DNA of 64,000 nucleotides from Roseobacter sinensis (GCF_025755255.1 NZ_JALIEB010000016.1:1-64000), one strand, 5' to 3'; shown: positions 7,771-16,995, counted from the stretch's first letter. The notes: generated by a model not told the origin, from the letters alone. Numbers and translations are program-made.

Positions 7771-9188
7771 TAGATCACAACGTCCCTATCGACCAGTACG
7801 GTTACCATGGCCCCCTGATCGACGTAGATGGTTGGCGAGATCGAGACCTGATCGGCGATCACCGAACTTGTCGCGTCTTCGAGATCATTGCCGACCTCCT
7901 CCAGAACCTCGCGGGTCACTTCGTCTTCCGTGGAATTGGCGGCGACTGTGGGGGCCGCGCCGATAATCGATATCAGAGCAGCTCCTCCAAAGCGTTCGTC
8001 GAACTTCGTATCCACCAAACCGGTCAGGCCGGAGCGTCCGAGTCGATCACCCCCGACTGAGGCGATCTGCATGGATGTACCGTCCGGCGTGAGGACGCGC
8101 GTCCATAGAATGAGGATGCGCTTCTGGTTCACTTCCACACCAGATCGATATTGCCCGAACAACCGCGAGCCTCGCGGGATCAGTACTGCGTCGCCGGAGA
8201 ACGCGTAGACAGGTTCCGCGACGACCGCGACAACGTTTCCGGGCAGATCACTGTTGATGGCCGTTTGCAGTGCCGCCTGTATGACGGACCCTTGCGCGAG
8301 AGTGCGTTCGGGTCGCTCCATCTGCGCCGCCTCATCGATTTCAAGCGGCCGCGCCGCGCCTCTTAGATAGGCTTCGTTTTCATTCAGTGGGATATCTGCG
8401 CCTGGCGCGCCGTTCTGCAGGCCGCTGGCGTTTGGTGTCGAGACCGATGATCCTGTCGAATAGACTACGGCAGGAGACTGGATCTGGGCCCTCAATAGTT
8501 GTTCGGCCTGCTGTTCGGCTTCTCGGCGCTTTTGCTCCTCTTCCTGTCTGCGACGTTCCTCTAAAAGCTGTTGGTCGCGGATCAGGGCGTCATTGGCGCG
8601 TTCCGCTTCAAGGGCTTCGCGTTGCGCGCGTTCTGCCTCCAGAAGACTCTGAAGAGAGTTCAGCCGGGTCTCGCTGTCGCGTTCCAGGGCCGCGAGTTGT
8701 TCATCTCGATCTGCGACAGCGGCTTCGAGGGCTTGTGCTTGATCTGCGAAGGCACTGCGCAGTTCGGTAACGGCTGACTGAATCTCGGCGTTTCGCTCGG
8801 CTTGAGTAACGGCGAGTGCTTCGCGAAGCTCAGCCAGTTCGGCGAGGATTTCTACGCTTGGCTCAGCCGCGGGCGGGATCAGCTCGGGGGCCTCAAGGGC
8901 TTCTTCCACAGCGATAAGGGCATCGTTCACGCGCTGGTCCGCTTCATCGGCAGGAAATTCCAGCCGACCACCATTTGAGATACCGTCATTCTGAAACGGC
9001 TCGACATCCGAAGTCTCTAGTTGGTCTGGATCTGCTTGCCAGTCAGTCGCCAGGAAATACGCAACGCCCGCACCGGCGAGGCCGAGAGCGAGCGCCAGGG
9101 CAGTGACACCGAATCCCGATCTGGGTTTGGAGCGTTTTGCCTTGCTGAATGTATCCAGCCGGTTCTTCAGGTTGGGATCATCCGACAT
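7767..9188 (-). CDS. virB10: VirB10/TrbI-like bridging protein
   Basis: 473 residues. A short cytoplasmic N-terminus is followed by one membrane helix (residues about 25-47, GVTALALALGLAGAGVAYFL). Then comes a long Glu/Ala/Arg/Gln-rich coiled coil (about 115-240), and a C-terminal TrbI domain (PRGSRLFGQYRSGVEV, ISPTIYVDQGAMVTVLV). VirB10 spans the envelope and senses ATP use by VirB4/VirB11 to gate the outer-membrane pore made with VirB7 and VirB9. The periplasmic part here is a coiled coil rather than the Pro-rich stretch of the Agrobacterium protein. It starts 4 bases after virB9. Confidence 0.92.
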   Translation of the reverse strand: MSDDPNLKNRLDTFSKAKRSKPRSGFGVTALALALGLAGAGVAYFLATDWQADPDQLETSDVEPFQNDGISNGGRLEFPADEADQRVNDALIAVEEALEAPELIPPAAEPSVEILAELAELREALAVTQAERNAEIQSAVTELRSAFADQAQALEAAVADRDEQLAALERDSETRLNSLQSLLEAERAQREALEAERANDALIRDQQLLEERRRQEEEQKRREAEQQAEQLLRAQIQSPAVVYSTGSSVSTPNASGLQNGAPGADIPLNENEAYLRGAARPLEIDEAAQMERPERTLAQGSVIQAALQTAINSDLPGNVVAVVAEPVYAFSGDAVLIPRGSRLFGQYRSGVEVNQKRILILWTRVLTPDGTSMQIASVGGDRLGRSGLTGLVDTKFDERFGGAALISIIGAAPTVAANSTEDEVTREVLEEVGNDLEDATSSVIADQVSISPTIYVDQGAMVTVLVDRDVVIY

Positions 9189-9192
9189 GGGT

Positions 9193-9927
9193 TCAGTTGC
9201 TCACGTATATCGCGGAGGTGTCTCGGTAGATGCAGAGCGCTTCTTCACCCAGCCGCAGTGTCCAGAAGTCGTTGACACCGGAGACGCGGACGGTGTTGCC
9301 GTTCTGGGTCCAATTGACCGTGCGCTCGCGACCGCGGTTGTCAGCCTTGAAGATCGCGGGTTGCCGTCCGCTTTCGGGAAAACTGAAGTAGGTGAACCGA
9401 CCGTCGTCGTAGACCGTGGCCGGGCGAAAGTCGCCTTCGCCGGCGATCTTGTAGTTGTAGTTGCGCGGCGCCTCGAACCCTTTGGGCCGTGCGTTCGTCA
9501 GTGTGGCAAGGCGCTCTTCGCCCAGGTAGCGGAACCGCACTTCGAAGAACATGCCCGTGCGACCTGGAATCGAGCCTTCCCGGAGATGGAATGCATAGCT
9601 GCGACGGTTGGTGATCACGGTCATGTTGGTCGAGGCATTTTGGACATGCGGCTTGATCGTCAGCACATTGCCAAGCTCGGGGATTGGATCGACCTGAAAA
9701 CTTTCGGTGTCTCCCACGATCACAGCTTCGAACCGCTCCCCGTCGCCAAACTGGATCGTGGTCGAGTGCCGCAGATCCGTCTCGATACGGAACACCTGTT
9801 GCTCGTCGTAGACCGCATACCGTATGCGGATATCTTTCGGCCCACCCTGAGGCGTCGCTTCCGAAAGCACTTGAGAAGGTGCAAGAGCCAAAAGCAAACA
9901 GGGCAGGGCGGTGCGCAGCTTCATCAC
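9193..9927 (-). CDS. virB9: VirB9 outer-membrane core complex protein
   Basis: 244 residues with an N-terminal signal peptide (MMKLRTALPCLLLALAPSQVLS). The body has the VirB9/CagX beta-sandwich pattern, with the NARPKGFEAPRNYNYKIAGE linker and a C-terminal segment (FTYFSFPESGRQPAIF) that contacts the outer-membrane complex. It sits in the canonical 8-9-10-11 order and abuts virB8 with no spacer. Confidence 0.92.
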   Translation of the reverse strand: MMKLRTALPCLLLALAPSQVLSEATPQGGPKDIRIRYAVYDEQQVFRIETDLRHSTTIQFGDGERFEAVIVGDTESFQVDPIPELGNVLTIKPHVQNASTNMTVITNRRSYAFHLREGSIPGRTGMFFEVRFRYLGEERLATLTNARPKGFEAPRNYNYKIAGEGDFRPATVYDDGRFTYFSFPESGRQPAIFKADNRGRERTVNWTQNGNTVRVSGVNDFWTLRLGEEALCIYRDTSAIYVSN

Positions 9928-10593
9928 TCAGTTCTCCAACGTTTCGGCGTCGACACGATAAGACGTGACGACAAACCCGAGCGGGTTGGCCCAGACCTGC
10001 TGCAACCGCTGACGGGTTTCCGGGCGAAACTCGTAGCGCAGCGTGGCGACGTAGGGCCGTGTCACAGTCCTGTTGTCACGCGGTTTTCGAAGTGTCTTCG
10101 TGAACCGCACCTGCGCCACCCCGGGTTCGACCTGGTTCACAGACCGAATGACCACGTCGATCTTCGCGTCCCGTCCATAGACCGAGATCGGATAGTCAGG
10201 ATTGGTCGAAGACCAAAGATCGCGAAGCGTGCGCGCGGCGTCTTCGTCGGATCTTTGAAGGACCGAATTGATCCGTTCTTCACCGTCGGTCAGGTCGTAG
10301 GTTTCGCGATCATCCACGTAGGCGACCAGATTGGCCTGAATGATCGCATCACTTTCGTCGAGGCTGAGCGCCTCGACAGCGGCAACACGGTCCATTTCGC
10401 CGGTTTCCTTGTCGACGACGACCACGAAGGTCTCGACCGTCTTGAGCGGGAACAAAGCAACGGCTCCCACGAAACCGACCAAACCGATGATCACACCAGC
10501 AGCGGCGACAAAGTAGGCAAAACGCTCGCGCCTGCGTGGCCCAAAGATGAAGTCGGCCTCGAAAGCGTCCTGATCGAACTCCGCGCGGGTCAT
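9928..10593 (-). CDS. virB8: VirB8 inner-membrane assembly protein
   Basis: 221 residues from the ATG at 10593, chosen over an upstream start because it overlaps the virB6 stop as ATGA. A cytoplasmic tail precedes one membrane helix (FAYFVAAAGVIIGLVGFVGAVALF); the periplasmic NTF2-like VirB8 domain follows, with the YDLTDGEERINSVLQ region and NPLGFVVTSYRVDAE at the end. VirB8 nucleates assembly and binds VirB9 and VirB10. Confidence 0.92.
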   Translation of the reverse strand: MTRAEFDQDAFEADFIFGPRRRERFAYFVAAAGVIIGLVGFVGAVALFPLKTVETFVVVVDKETGEMDRVAAVEALSLDESDAIIQANLVAYVDDRETYDLTDGEERINSVLQRSDEDAARTLRDLWSSTNPDYPISVYGRDAKIDVVIRSVNQVEPGVAQVRFTKTLRKPRDNRTVTRPYVATLRYEFRPETRQRLQQVWANPLGFVVTSYRVDAETLEN

Positions 10594-11603
10594 GTCTTGC
10601 GAAAGGATTTTGTCAGCGCGAGCGCGGCTGCAGGCGTCCAACGGATCAATTCGTTGCTCTTCGTGGCCGCACCGCTCACTTCGCGTCGTAGCTCGTACGG
10701 CGTTCTGCCGGTCAAGATGCGTCCTGCACCACCCGCGCCATACTCTCCAGCGTTGACCACGCCGCGTCGCGCCAATCCCGTCAGGCCGATCGCATTCGAG
10801 GCGATGCCCATGACACCTGTGAGGTTGGATGCGATGAACGGGACGGCGGCCATCACGCCAGCTGAAAGGAGCAAGATCACGAGGAACGGCAGGATCAGGC
10901 TGACCGTTTCGACGTTGTCCGGGTCGGCGGAGGCGTCGCCAATAGACTCAGCGATGGCGACGATGATCCCGGCGGCTCCGGCAGCGGCCACAGGCATCAA
11001 GGCATAGCCGATGGTTGCCCGTGTCCAGGCTTCGAAAAGCGATTGGGTCGGTTTGAAGAGCGACGTCAGGATCATGAACGGCGCGATGACGATCATCAGT
11101 GTGAAAACGATACGCGCGTAGGCGATGATCCCGGCGGTGACGGCTGCGAAGATGGCGGACAGAACGAAGAAAATCGCCCCGAGCACTGCGCCAAACACCC
11201 AGCCCGCACGGTCGCCGATGGCGTCACCATAGGCGGTGATCCGGTTCACCATGCTGTCGAGGCTTTCGTAGACCCCTGCTTCGTCACCGGTGTCGGTCAG
11301 GTCTAGTATTGCTGCCCCGATGCTATCTGGCACATCGACCGCAATGCGGTACACGACGGAAAAGTTGTCCCAGCTTTGGGCAAAAATAGAAATCAGGGAC
11401 AGTTTGAGCCCAAAGGCAAATGCGCTGCCAAAGGTCATCGGACGCAGCTGCATGACAACTGATATGCCGAGTATAATCAGCAAGACTATTCCGCCAACCG
11501 ACAGAACATCACCAACAACGGCAGCGCCATCTGCAAAACCGGACTCGGCCACAGTGTCGATAGCTTCATCGACCTGTTCGAGTATGTCTCGTATGATACC
11601 CAT
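10590..11603 (-). CDS. virB6: VirB6/TrbL polytopic channel protein
   Basis: 337 residues with about six hydrophobic helices (for example VLSVGGIVLLIILGISVVMQL and GAVLGAIFFVLSAIFAAVTAG) and the TrbL/VirB6 central segment IVFTLMIVIAPFMILTSLFKPTQSLFEAW. VirB6 forms part of the inner-membrane channel for the substrate. Its start overlaps the stop of the preceding small gene, and its stop overlaps virB8. Confidence 0.9.
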   Translation of the reverse strand: MGIIRDILEQVDEAIDTVAESGFADGAAVVGDVLSVGGIVLLIILGISVVMQLRPMTFGSAFAFGLKLSLISIFAQSWDNFSVVYRIAVDVPDSIGAAILDLTDTGDEAGVYESLDSMVNRITAYGDAIGDRAGWVFGAVLGAIFFVLSAIFAAVTAGIIAYARIVFTLMIVIAPFMILTSLFKPTQSLFEAWTRATIGYALMPVAAAGAAGIIVAIAESIGDASADPDNVETVSLILPFLVILLLSAGVMAAVPFIASNLTGVMGIASNAIGLTGLARRGVVNAGEYGAGGAGRILTGRTPYELRREVSGAATKSNELIRWTPAAALALTKSFRKT

Positions 11604-11998
11604 CAGGAAGAACAGGCCGCGTCCCGTTCAGCCAATAGCTTATCAGCGTGTTCCCTTAGTTCCGAAGTGTCGAAAGGGCGTTTGGGATCGTCCGAGACGC
11701 GATATTCCTCCCCTGCCTCCAAGACCTCATCCCACTCAATCTCTGTAAGAAGGCAGTCACAGGAGCCAGTCTCTCTCCATGCTTCAGCGGCCATGATGCG
11801 CAAAATCGCGCGGTAGCCGTTGCGGATATATGCGCTTTCCGCGAGGTCCTTTGGCGGCCGCGGAGCCTTGCATTCTGTTTGGTCTTCGGTCGGTTGCGCC
11901 ATGGTTTCGAACCCGCCCTGGGAGGTTTGAGCGCTCAATGTCAGCGGCATGCAGACCAGCGCAAACGCGGTCAGAAGAATGGGGGTCAATTGGATCAT
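11603..11998 (-). CDS. Unknown secreted protein between virB5 and virB6
   Basis: 131 residues with a clear signal peptide (MIQLTPILLTAFALVCMPLTLSA). The mature part has several cysteines (TECKAP, GSCDCLL, DAACSS) and a charged helical C-terminus, so it is probably a disulphide-bonded periplasmic protein. Genes at this position in VirB operons sometimes encode entry-exclusion or pilus accessory proteins, but no family is recognised. It overlaps virB5 and virB6 by a few bases, so it is certainly part of the operon. Confidence 0.7.
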   Translation of the reverse strand: MIQLTPILLTAFALVCMPLTLSAQTSQGGFETMAQPTEDQTECKAPRPPKDLAESAYIRNGYRAILRIMAAEAWRETGSCDCLLTEIEWDEVLEAGEEYRVSDDPKRPFDTSELREHADKLLAERDAACSS

Positions 11999-12768
11999 TT
12001 CGGCACCTCCATGGAGCGGAATTTTCGCTCCTCGGCGAGGGTTGCGGCATCAACAACACCCAACTGCCCGCCATTGACGCCGGCGGCCGCTTCCAAACGC
12101 CAGATCTGCGTGAGGATGATGCCGAGCTCGGCAGTCACGCGCGTGTTGAGATCGACCGCGGCTTTCAGACCGCCTTGGTCGTCGATCAACCCCACCATGG
12201 TCTCAAGACGGCCAAGGCTTTCCCCGGCTTCGACATGGCTTTCCTGAGCGGCAACCGACAGCATGGCGCTGGACCCGGCTTGCGTCGCGATCCGATTGTC
12301 TGCGGGCTCATCGCTGGTCGCCAGGGATGTCAGGCGCTCTTGGGTGAACCCGCTGCCGGACAGAACCCGTTCAACGGCAGCATCCAGCTCCGCCCCCGGT
12401 CGAAAGCCGCTCAGAAAGTCACCGCTCGAAATGGCTTCAGCTGTCGCGAGTGGTGCTGTCAGCTTGCCGCGGACCCTCTCGAACTCTTCGACGGTCGCGA
12501 AAAGCTGGCCCAATTCATTGCCATCGATGAGAGAGGCCAGTTGCCCCTCGAGGTTCAGAAGCTGGCTCAATTGCGTTTCCAACTCCTGCCGCATCGTCGC
12601 GAGCTGTTGCAGCTGGACATTCAGGTCCTCCGCCATGTGTTCGAGCTGTAAGACCAATTGTCGAAGGTTCGAATTGTCGAATGTCGGGACACCCTGGGCA
12701 TCGGCTTGATCTGCGGGCGTGACGGCGAGAAGCGTGGCGAAGGCGGTGCCGAAGGTCTTTCCTTTCAT
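11995..12768 (-). CDS. virB5: VirB5-like minor pilin / TrbJ-type helical protein
   Basis: 257 residues with a signal peptide and a mature start near AQGVPTFDNSNLRQL. A long coiled coil (LEHMAEDLNVQLQQLATMRQ) and a C-terminal helical segment (VDLNTRVTAELGIILTQIWRL) match VirB5/TrbJ proteins, which sit at the pilus tip and contact recipient cells. The N- and C-terminal signatures recur in the neighbouring transglycosylase protein (12765-13871), so the two are related. Coupled by ATGA overlaps on both sides. Confidence 0.82.
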   Translation of the reverse strand: MKGKTFGTAFATLLAVTPADQADAQGVPTFDNSNLRQLVLQLEHMAEDLNVQLQQLATMRQELETQLSQLLNLEGQLASLIDGNELGQLFATVEEFERVRGKLTAPLATAEAISSGDFLSGFRPGAELDAAVERVLSGSGFTQERLTSLATSDEPADNRIATQAGSSAMLSVAAQESHVEAGESLGRLETMVGLIDDQGGLKAAVDLNTRVTAELGIILTQIWRLEAAAGVNGGQLGVVDAATLAEERKFRSMEVPK

Positions 12769-13871
12769 CGGATGACTCCCATGCGCATGAAGTCGCGCTC
12801 AGAGAGCCGGTCCGCAGCCAGATGTTGGCCATGGGCTGCCTCGCGCTGACGGTTGGAAGCCATCAGACGAACGCGAAGGTTGAGGATGCGGCCGATTTCG
12901 GCCTTGGCGTAGGTGTTGAGCTCGAAGGCCCGTTTGATATCCGGCGTCTCGTCGATCTGCCGGATGATCGCGGCGAGCCTATTGATGACTTGCTCGGTCG
13001 TGGCGTGGCTATCGGCGGCGTAGTAAACACTGGCTTCTGAGATGCTGCTGTACTCCGCAAGCGCCATGTCCGACGGCGAGAGCGTGCCGAGCGCATCCGC
13101 CCCACCAATAACGGCGAGGTATTCGTTGTAGAACCGCGAGATATTCCGGACATAGCCCTGGGTTTCGGCAAAGGGTGGCACGCCGCCATATTCATGGACC
13201 CGGCCCGGTCCGGCATTATAGGCGGCAAGTGCATACGGGATGTTTCCGAAGGTGTTGAGTTGCGTCGTGATGTACCGCGCGCCGCCGCGGAGGTTGTCCA
13301 TCACATCGTAGCGGTCCACACCCATATCTGACGCCGTTCCCGGCATGAGCTGTGTCAGGCCGTAGGCGCCCACGGGGCTTTGCGCGGTGACGCTGAACCG
13401 GCTTTCCTGTTTGATCAGCGCCTGGAAAAGGCAGCGCCACTGGGTGGCCGAAAGACCGGCCCGCCGCACACCCGCTGATCCGGCATATTCATCGGCCACC
13501 CGCACAATCATCATCTCGACGGTCTCGCGTCCCTCCCCGAAGAGGCGGCTGTCCATGGGATGATTGGTGGCAACGGGGTAGACATCGCCCGCAGGGAAGT
13601 CCGCGTTTCCTTCCAGCGCGCGAATGTCGAGCCCCGGGCCGGTGAGCGCGGCTGACATCGCCTCCAGCACCCGAAGCTGATCGGATTGAACCGATGAGAG
13701 CGTTTCGCCCGTGTTCAGTTGGTCGCGCTGTGCCTCCATATCGTCCCCCAGTTTCGAGAGGATGGTGAAAAGCTGCCCAAGCCCTGCGTTGTCTTGCGTC
13801 GGCACACCTTGCGCTTGGGCGAGGGGCGTCGAGCAGACCAGAATGGCAATGAGAGAGGCCGCTGGTTTCAT
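12765..13871 (-). CDS. VirB5-like protein with an inserted lytic transglycosylase (SLT) domain
   Basis: 368 residues from the ATG at 13871, which gives a good signal peptide (MKPAASLIAILVCSTPLAQA). Residues 20-60 (AQGVPTQDNAGLGQL) and 310-365 (ELNTYAKAEIGRILNLRVRL) match the two ends of the adjacent VirB5-like protein. Between them lies an SLT/goose-lysozyme-type domain: ALIKQESRF has the catalytic Glu, followed by GAYGLTQLMPGTA and ALAAYNAGPGRVHEYGG. The enzyme domain would cut peptidoglycan for assembly of the secretion channel. It appears to be an SLT domain placed inside a VirB5 scaffold. Its start overlaps the upstream lipoprotein gene as ATGA. Confidence 0.82.
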   Translation of the reverse strand: MKPAASLIAILVCSTPLAQAQGVPTQDNAGLGQLFTILSKLGDDMEAQRDQLNTGETLSSVQSDQLRVLEAMSAALTGPGLDIRALEGNADFPAGDVYPVATNHPMDSRLFGEGRETVEMMIVRVADEYAGSAGVRRAGLSATQWRCLFQALIKQESRFSVTAQSPVGAYGLTQLMPGTASDMGVDRYDVMDNLRGGARYITTQLNTFGNIPYALAAYNAGPGRVHEYGGVPPFAETQGYVRNISRFYNEYLAVIGGADALGTLSPSDMALAEYSSISEASVYYAADSHATTEQVINRLAAIIRQIDETPDIKRAFELNTYAKAEIGRILNLRVRLMASNRQREAAHGQHLAADRLSERDFMRMGVIR

Positions 13872-14053
13872 GGGCCGCGCCCGATCGCTTCGAAGTCGCA
13901 GTCCTTGGTGCCTTGCGCTGCAAAGGAGAGTACCTCTGTGCTGGCCCGGCTCACGGCAGGCGCGCCGTCGCGACCAAAGCACGGCGAGGTGGCATCGGTG
14001 TAGCGTTCACAGGCGGTGAGTATGGCCGCCAGAAAGATCAGAGCTAATCGCAT
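13868..14053 (-). CDS. virB7: Small lipoprotein in the VirB7 position
   Basis: 61 residues, MRLALIFLAAILTACERYT, with a lipobox (LTAC) that would acylate Cys15. VirB7 is a short outer-membrane lipoprotein that pairs with VirB9; size, lipobox and operon context fit, though sequence is poorly conserved in this family. Two further cysteines (SPCFGRDG, TKDCDFEA) could make disulphides. It overlaps the virB4 3' end and the next gene's ATG. It lies between virB4 and the virB5-type genes rather than after virB6, so the name rests on features rather than position. Confidence 0.65.
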   Translation of the reverse strand: MRLALIFLAAILTACERYTDATSPCFGRDGAPAVSRASTEVLSFAAQGTKDCDFEAIGRGP

Positions 14054-16425
14054 AGCTGCCTCCAGAATTCAGGAGAGCTGCGCCAATTGTTGCCAAGCTG
14101 CGCCTCAGCGGATCGACCTCCCCCCAAAATGGTAAGAAGCGGCCCAAGCGCGGAGAGGTCAGCATCGACAAAGACGCTGTCGCCCGCGGATCGCACCAGC
14201 GCGATGCGCTGGCCTGCCGTGGGTCTTGTCAACAGCTCGGCTTCCTTTTCGTTTACGCGCAGGAAGTCGTAGTCAGCAGGGGTGGCCCGCTCGTTGGGGA
14301 ACAGGATTTGCGTCGATACCGTCTCGATGATGGTCTTGCCAACCCGAGCCTCTCGCAATTGACTGGGGTATTGGGTCATCATCACGACGACGCAGTTCAT
14401 CTTGCGGAGGGTGACGAGCCAGTTCTCGAGCCTCGCCGCGAAATAGGGATCGTCGAGAAGCTTCCAGGCTTCGTCCAGAACAATCACTGTCGGTCGGCGA
14501 TCTTCCACGATCCGCTCGATCCGGCGCAGGATGTAGGACAGGACGGCCATGCGTTCGGTCGACATGTCGAGGATCTCGGTCATGTCGAATCCGACAATGT
14601 CGCCGTCCATGTGCATGGCATCGTTTTCCTGCGGCATACCGAAGACCCAGCCATAACGACCGCCCGGTGCCCATTCCCCAACACGCGCCTGCAACTCGCC
14701 ATCGTCGTCGAGCGATTGGAACAAGGTCTGGAACGAGACAAACCGTTGCAGCGAGGGGCCGGCATCCGCATTTTGCGACACCGCGCTCTGAATGTGCCGA
14801 GACTGCTCTCCGGACAGATCGCCCGCCCGCGCCAGAAGCGTCGCCAGCCATTCCGACAGCCAGGCCCGTCCGCGTTCATCCGTCTCTGTCTGCAGCGGGT
14901 TGAGGCCCGTCGGGATACCGGCAAGGATCGTATTGTAGTGACCGCCCAGGGCGCGCACCGCCATCTCGAGCCCGCGATCCTTGTCGAAGAAAAACAGCCG
15001 CGCGGCGACCCGCTGTGCTTGGGCGGCGAGAAAGGCGGTCGTGAGGGTTTTGCCGCTGCCCGTGCGACCCAGAACAAGCGTATGGCCAACGGTCGGTTCG
15101 CGCTCGGGCGACCCGGGTTCGTGGAAATTGAGGCCGTAGGCACAGGTGCCCGTCGTCGGGAAGACTGTCACGCGCGCTCCCCACGGCGTCTCTCGATCCG
15201 AACGTCCTTCGACGCATCCATGCAGCGCTGAGAAATCCGCAAAGTTGATCGTGGAGATCGGTGTCTTTCTAGCACGGTAGCCATAGTTACCGGGAGCCTG
15301 CCCAAAATAGGTCGCCTTGAGAGCCATATTCTCTCGTACGATCACGGCCATGATTTCCTGCCCCAGACGTTTGATCTCGGCTGCGGCCTGTTCGAGCGTC
15401 GGTTGATCGGGCGCGTAGACGGCGATGGACAGGTGATGATCGCCGAACGCAATGCGCCCGGCTTCCTGATCATCGGCCGCTTCCATGAGCTGATCCCGCA
15501 AGGAGACTGCCGCGTCATCGGCCGCACGCATCTGCCGAACGATCCGTTGAATCCGTTCTGCCATGATGTTTGTGGGGATCGGCGTGAAGGAATTGGTCAG
15601 CACGATATCAAGCGGAAGGTCGAGACCGTCAAACAGAGAGACATCCGTAAGCGCGGGATAGCTCTTGATGCTGAAGAGAGCCCCATACCGTGTCTCGCCC
15701 GTCGTGCCACATGTGATCCGAGCCGTATCTCCGTCAAAAGTTGCTCGGCAGGACCCAAGCGCGTAGCCTAGGGGCAGGGGGGCGTTTGGTCGCGCAATCG
15801 GGGCGTATTGGCCGGTGAGCAGCGTCGCAAGAAACCCGAGCCATTCGCCGGTGGTGTTGTCGAGACGAACGGGTTTTGCAGGTGCAAGCGCAGTCTCGAA
15901 AAACCCGGCCACTTCATCGAGTTCCCGCGCGCGACCCGCGCGGTCTTTCATCCAGGTTCGCTTGGCAAAAGCGTTGAACAGTGGGACCCGTGCCCCGATC
16001 TCCGGACGTCGCAATATGCTGAGATAGAGTTGCGGCTTTTTGGGCGCGAGTTGCGCGATGTAATCTTGCCAGCGTCGGTCGATCTCCGCTGCAAAGCCGT
16101 CGCCTTGTACAGGACGCATCGCGAGCTTCTGAGGGACAAATATGCGATGGACATAGAAGCCGTAGAGATTGCCCGTTTGCGCGATGACCGCCGCGACCGC
16201 GCGTTTCATAGCATCGAGATCGACGTCCGGTGTCGTCGGTGCCGCAAGTCCCTCGAGGCGGAGCGTGGCCATCAGATCGCCCTCCCGCAAGACCATGACG
16301 TCGGGTTCGGCGAAGGCGATGTAGGGCAAATGCTCGGCGAGATGGCTTTCGCGTGCCAGGGCGGTGCCGCTGGTTTCAATGACCGCCGGGCTGGGCTTTG
16401 CGTATTTCATCCCGTCAAGCGCCAT
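14044..16425 (-). CDS. virB4: VirB4 secretion ATPase
   Basis: 793 residues from the ATG at 16425, chosen because the upstream 60 codons run through virB3. An N-terminal CagE/TrbE/VirB domain is followed by a P-loop LVLGRTGSGKTLTT near residue 455 and Walker B TVIVLDEAWKLL near 650, then the VVMMTQYPSQL segment typical of VirB4. It powers pilin extraction and transfer at the inner membrane. It overlaps virB3 by 11 bases. Normal length and intact motifs. Confidence 0.95.
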   Translation of the reverse strand: MALDGMKYAKPSPAVIETSGTALARESHLAEHLPYIAFAEPDVMVLREGDLMATLRLEGLAAPTTPDVDLDAMKRAVAAVIAQTGNLYGFYVHRIFVPQKLAMRPVQGDGFAAEIDRRWQDYIAQLAPKKPQLYLSILRRPEIGARVPLFNAFAKRTWMKDRAGRARELDEVAGFFETALAPAKPVRLDNTTGEWLGFLATLLTGQYAPIARPNAPLPLGYALGSCRATFDGDTARITCGTTGETRYGALFSIKSYPALTDVSLFDGLDLPLDIVLTNSFTPIPTNIMAERIQRIVRQMRAADDAAVSLRDQLMEAADDQEAGRIAFGDHHLSIAVYAPDQPTLEQAAAEIKRLGQEIMAVIVRENMALKATYFGQAPGNYGYRARKTPISTINFADFSALHGCVEGRSDRETPWGARVTVFPTTGTCAYGLNFHEPGSPEREPTVGHTLVLGRTGSGKTLTTAFLAAQAQRVAARLFFFDKDRGLEMAVRALGGHYNTILAGIPTGLNPLQTETDERGRAWLSEWLATLLARAGDLSGEQSRHIQSAVSQNADAGPSLQRFVSFQTLFQSLDDDGELQARVGEWAPGGRYGWVFGMPQENDAMHMDGDIVGFDMTEILDMSTERMAVLSYILRRIERIVEDRRPTVIVLDEAWKLLDDPYFAARLENWLVTLRKMNCVVVMMTQYPSQLREARVGKTIIETVSTQILFPNERATPADYDFLRVNEKEAELLTRPTAGQRIALVRSAGDSVFVDADLSALGPLLTILGGGRSAEAQLGNNWRSSPEFWRQLCD

Positions 16426-16693
16426 AGCTGTCTCCGCCGTGAAGCGCTCGATTGCGCGTGCCGCGCACCGTGCCGTAGGAGACGCGCAGGACTTCGAAGA
16501 AATGCGGCTCCTTGTCCGCAACAAACCAGAGGACGGGATAGGCGAGCGCGCCGACCAGAAAGAAGACCGGTGACTTCGTCCAGATAAAGGGCAGGACCAC
16601 GCCAAGCGTGAGCACGACGAGATATCCGACCGGCAAGCCGAGATATTTCGGTGGGCGGGCCAACCCGAGAAAGAGAGGGGATCGCATGGCCAT
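16415..16693 (-). CDS. virB3: VirB3 inner-membrane protein
   Basis: 92 residues with the VirB3 pattern: a short N-terminus (LGLARPPKYLGLP), two adjacent membrane helices (YLVVLTLGVVLPFIW, VFFLVGALAYPVLWFV) and a charged C-terminus (DKEPHFFEVLRV). VirB3 works with VirB4 in pilus assembly. It starts on the last base of virB2 and overlaps virB4. Confidence 0.93.
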   Translation of the reverse strand: MAMRSPLFLGLARPPKYLGLPVGYLVVLTLGVVLPFIWTKSPVFFLVGALAYPVLWFVADKEPHFFEVLRVSYGTVRGTRNRALHGGDSYGA

Positions 16694-16974
16694 CAGGTAA
16701 ACCCGTCAACGATGGTGCCCGCGGAGAAGATCAGGACGATCCCGATCACCACGGAGGCGAACCATCCCCAGTTGAGCCGCCCCATCATGCACATGAAGCC
16801 GGTGCCGATGACGGCGAGCGTCGCGACCGCGATGCCGATTGGGCCGGTGAGCGCCGCTTCGATTGTCTCGAGCATTGTCTGGATGGGCGAGAGGTCCTGG
16901 GCGAGGGCAGGGGAGGCCCATAAGGCCAGAAGGCCAATGATTGGAGGTAGGTATCCTGGAGGCAATCTTCGCAT
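16693..16974 (-). CDS. virB2: VirB2 pilin
   Basis: 93 residues. A long signal sequence ends near ASPALA (residue about 25); the mature protein has two hydrophobic helices (GPIGIAVATLAVIGTGFMCMM, WFASVVIGIVLIFSAGTIVDGF) separated by a short polar turn (GRLNWG), as in VirB2/TrbC pilins. It would be the major subunit of the conjugative pilus. It follows the virB1-type gene by 21 bases. Confidence 0.93.
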   Translation of the reverse strand: MRRLPPGYLPPIIGLLALWASPALAQDLSPIQTMLETIEAALTGPIGIAVATLAVIGTGFMCMMGRLNWGWFASVVIGIVLIFSAGTIVDGFT

Positions 16975-16995
16975 CGGTTTCCCTCGTTTCAGGTC

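Noticed and set aside
9103-11007. 634-codon plus-strand frame across virB8/virB9/virB6
   Set aside because: Lies antisense to clear VirB genes, is Arg/Pro/His-rich and has no domain; a GC-rich shadow frame. The same applies to 33456-35153 (nosZ), 48491-50539 (narG) and 60435-62048 minus (ParB-like).
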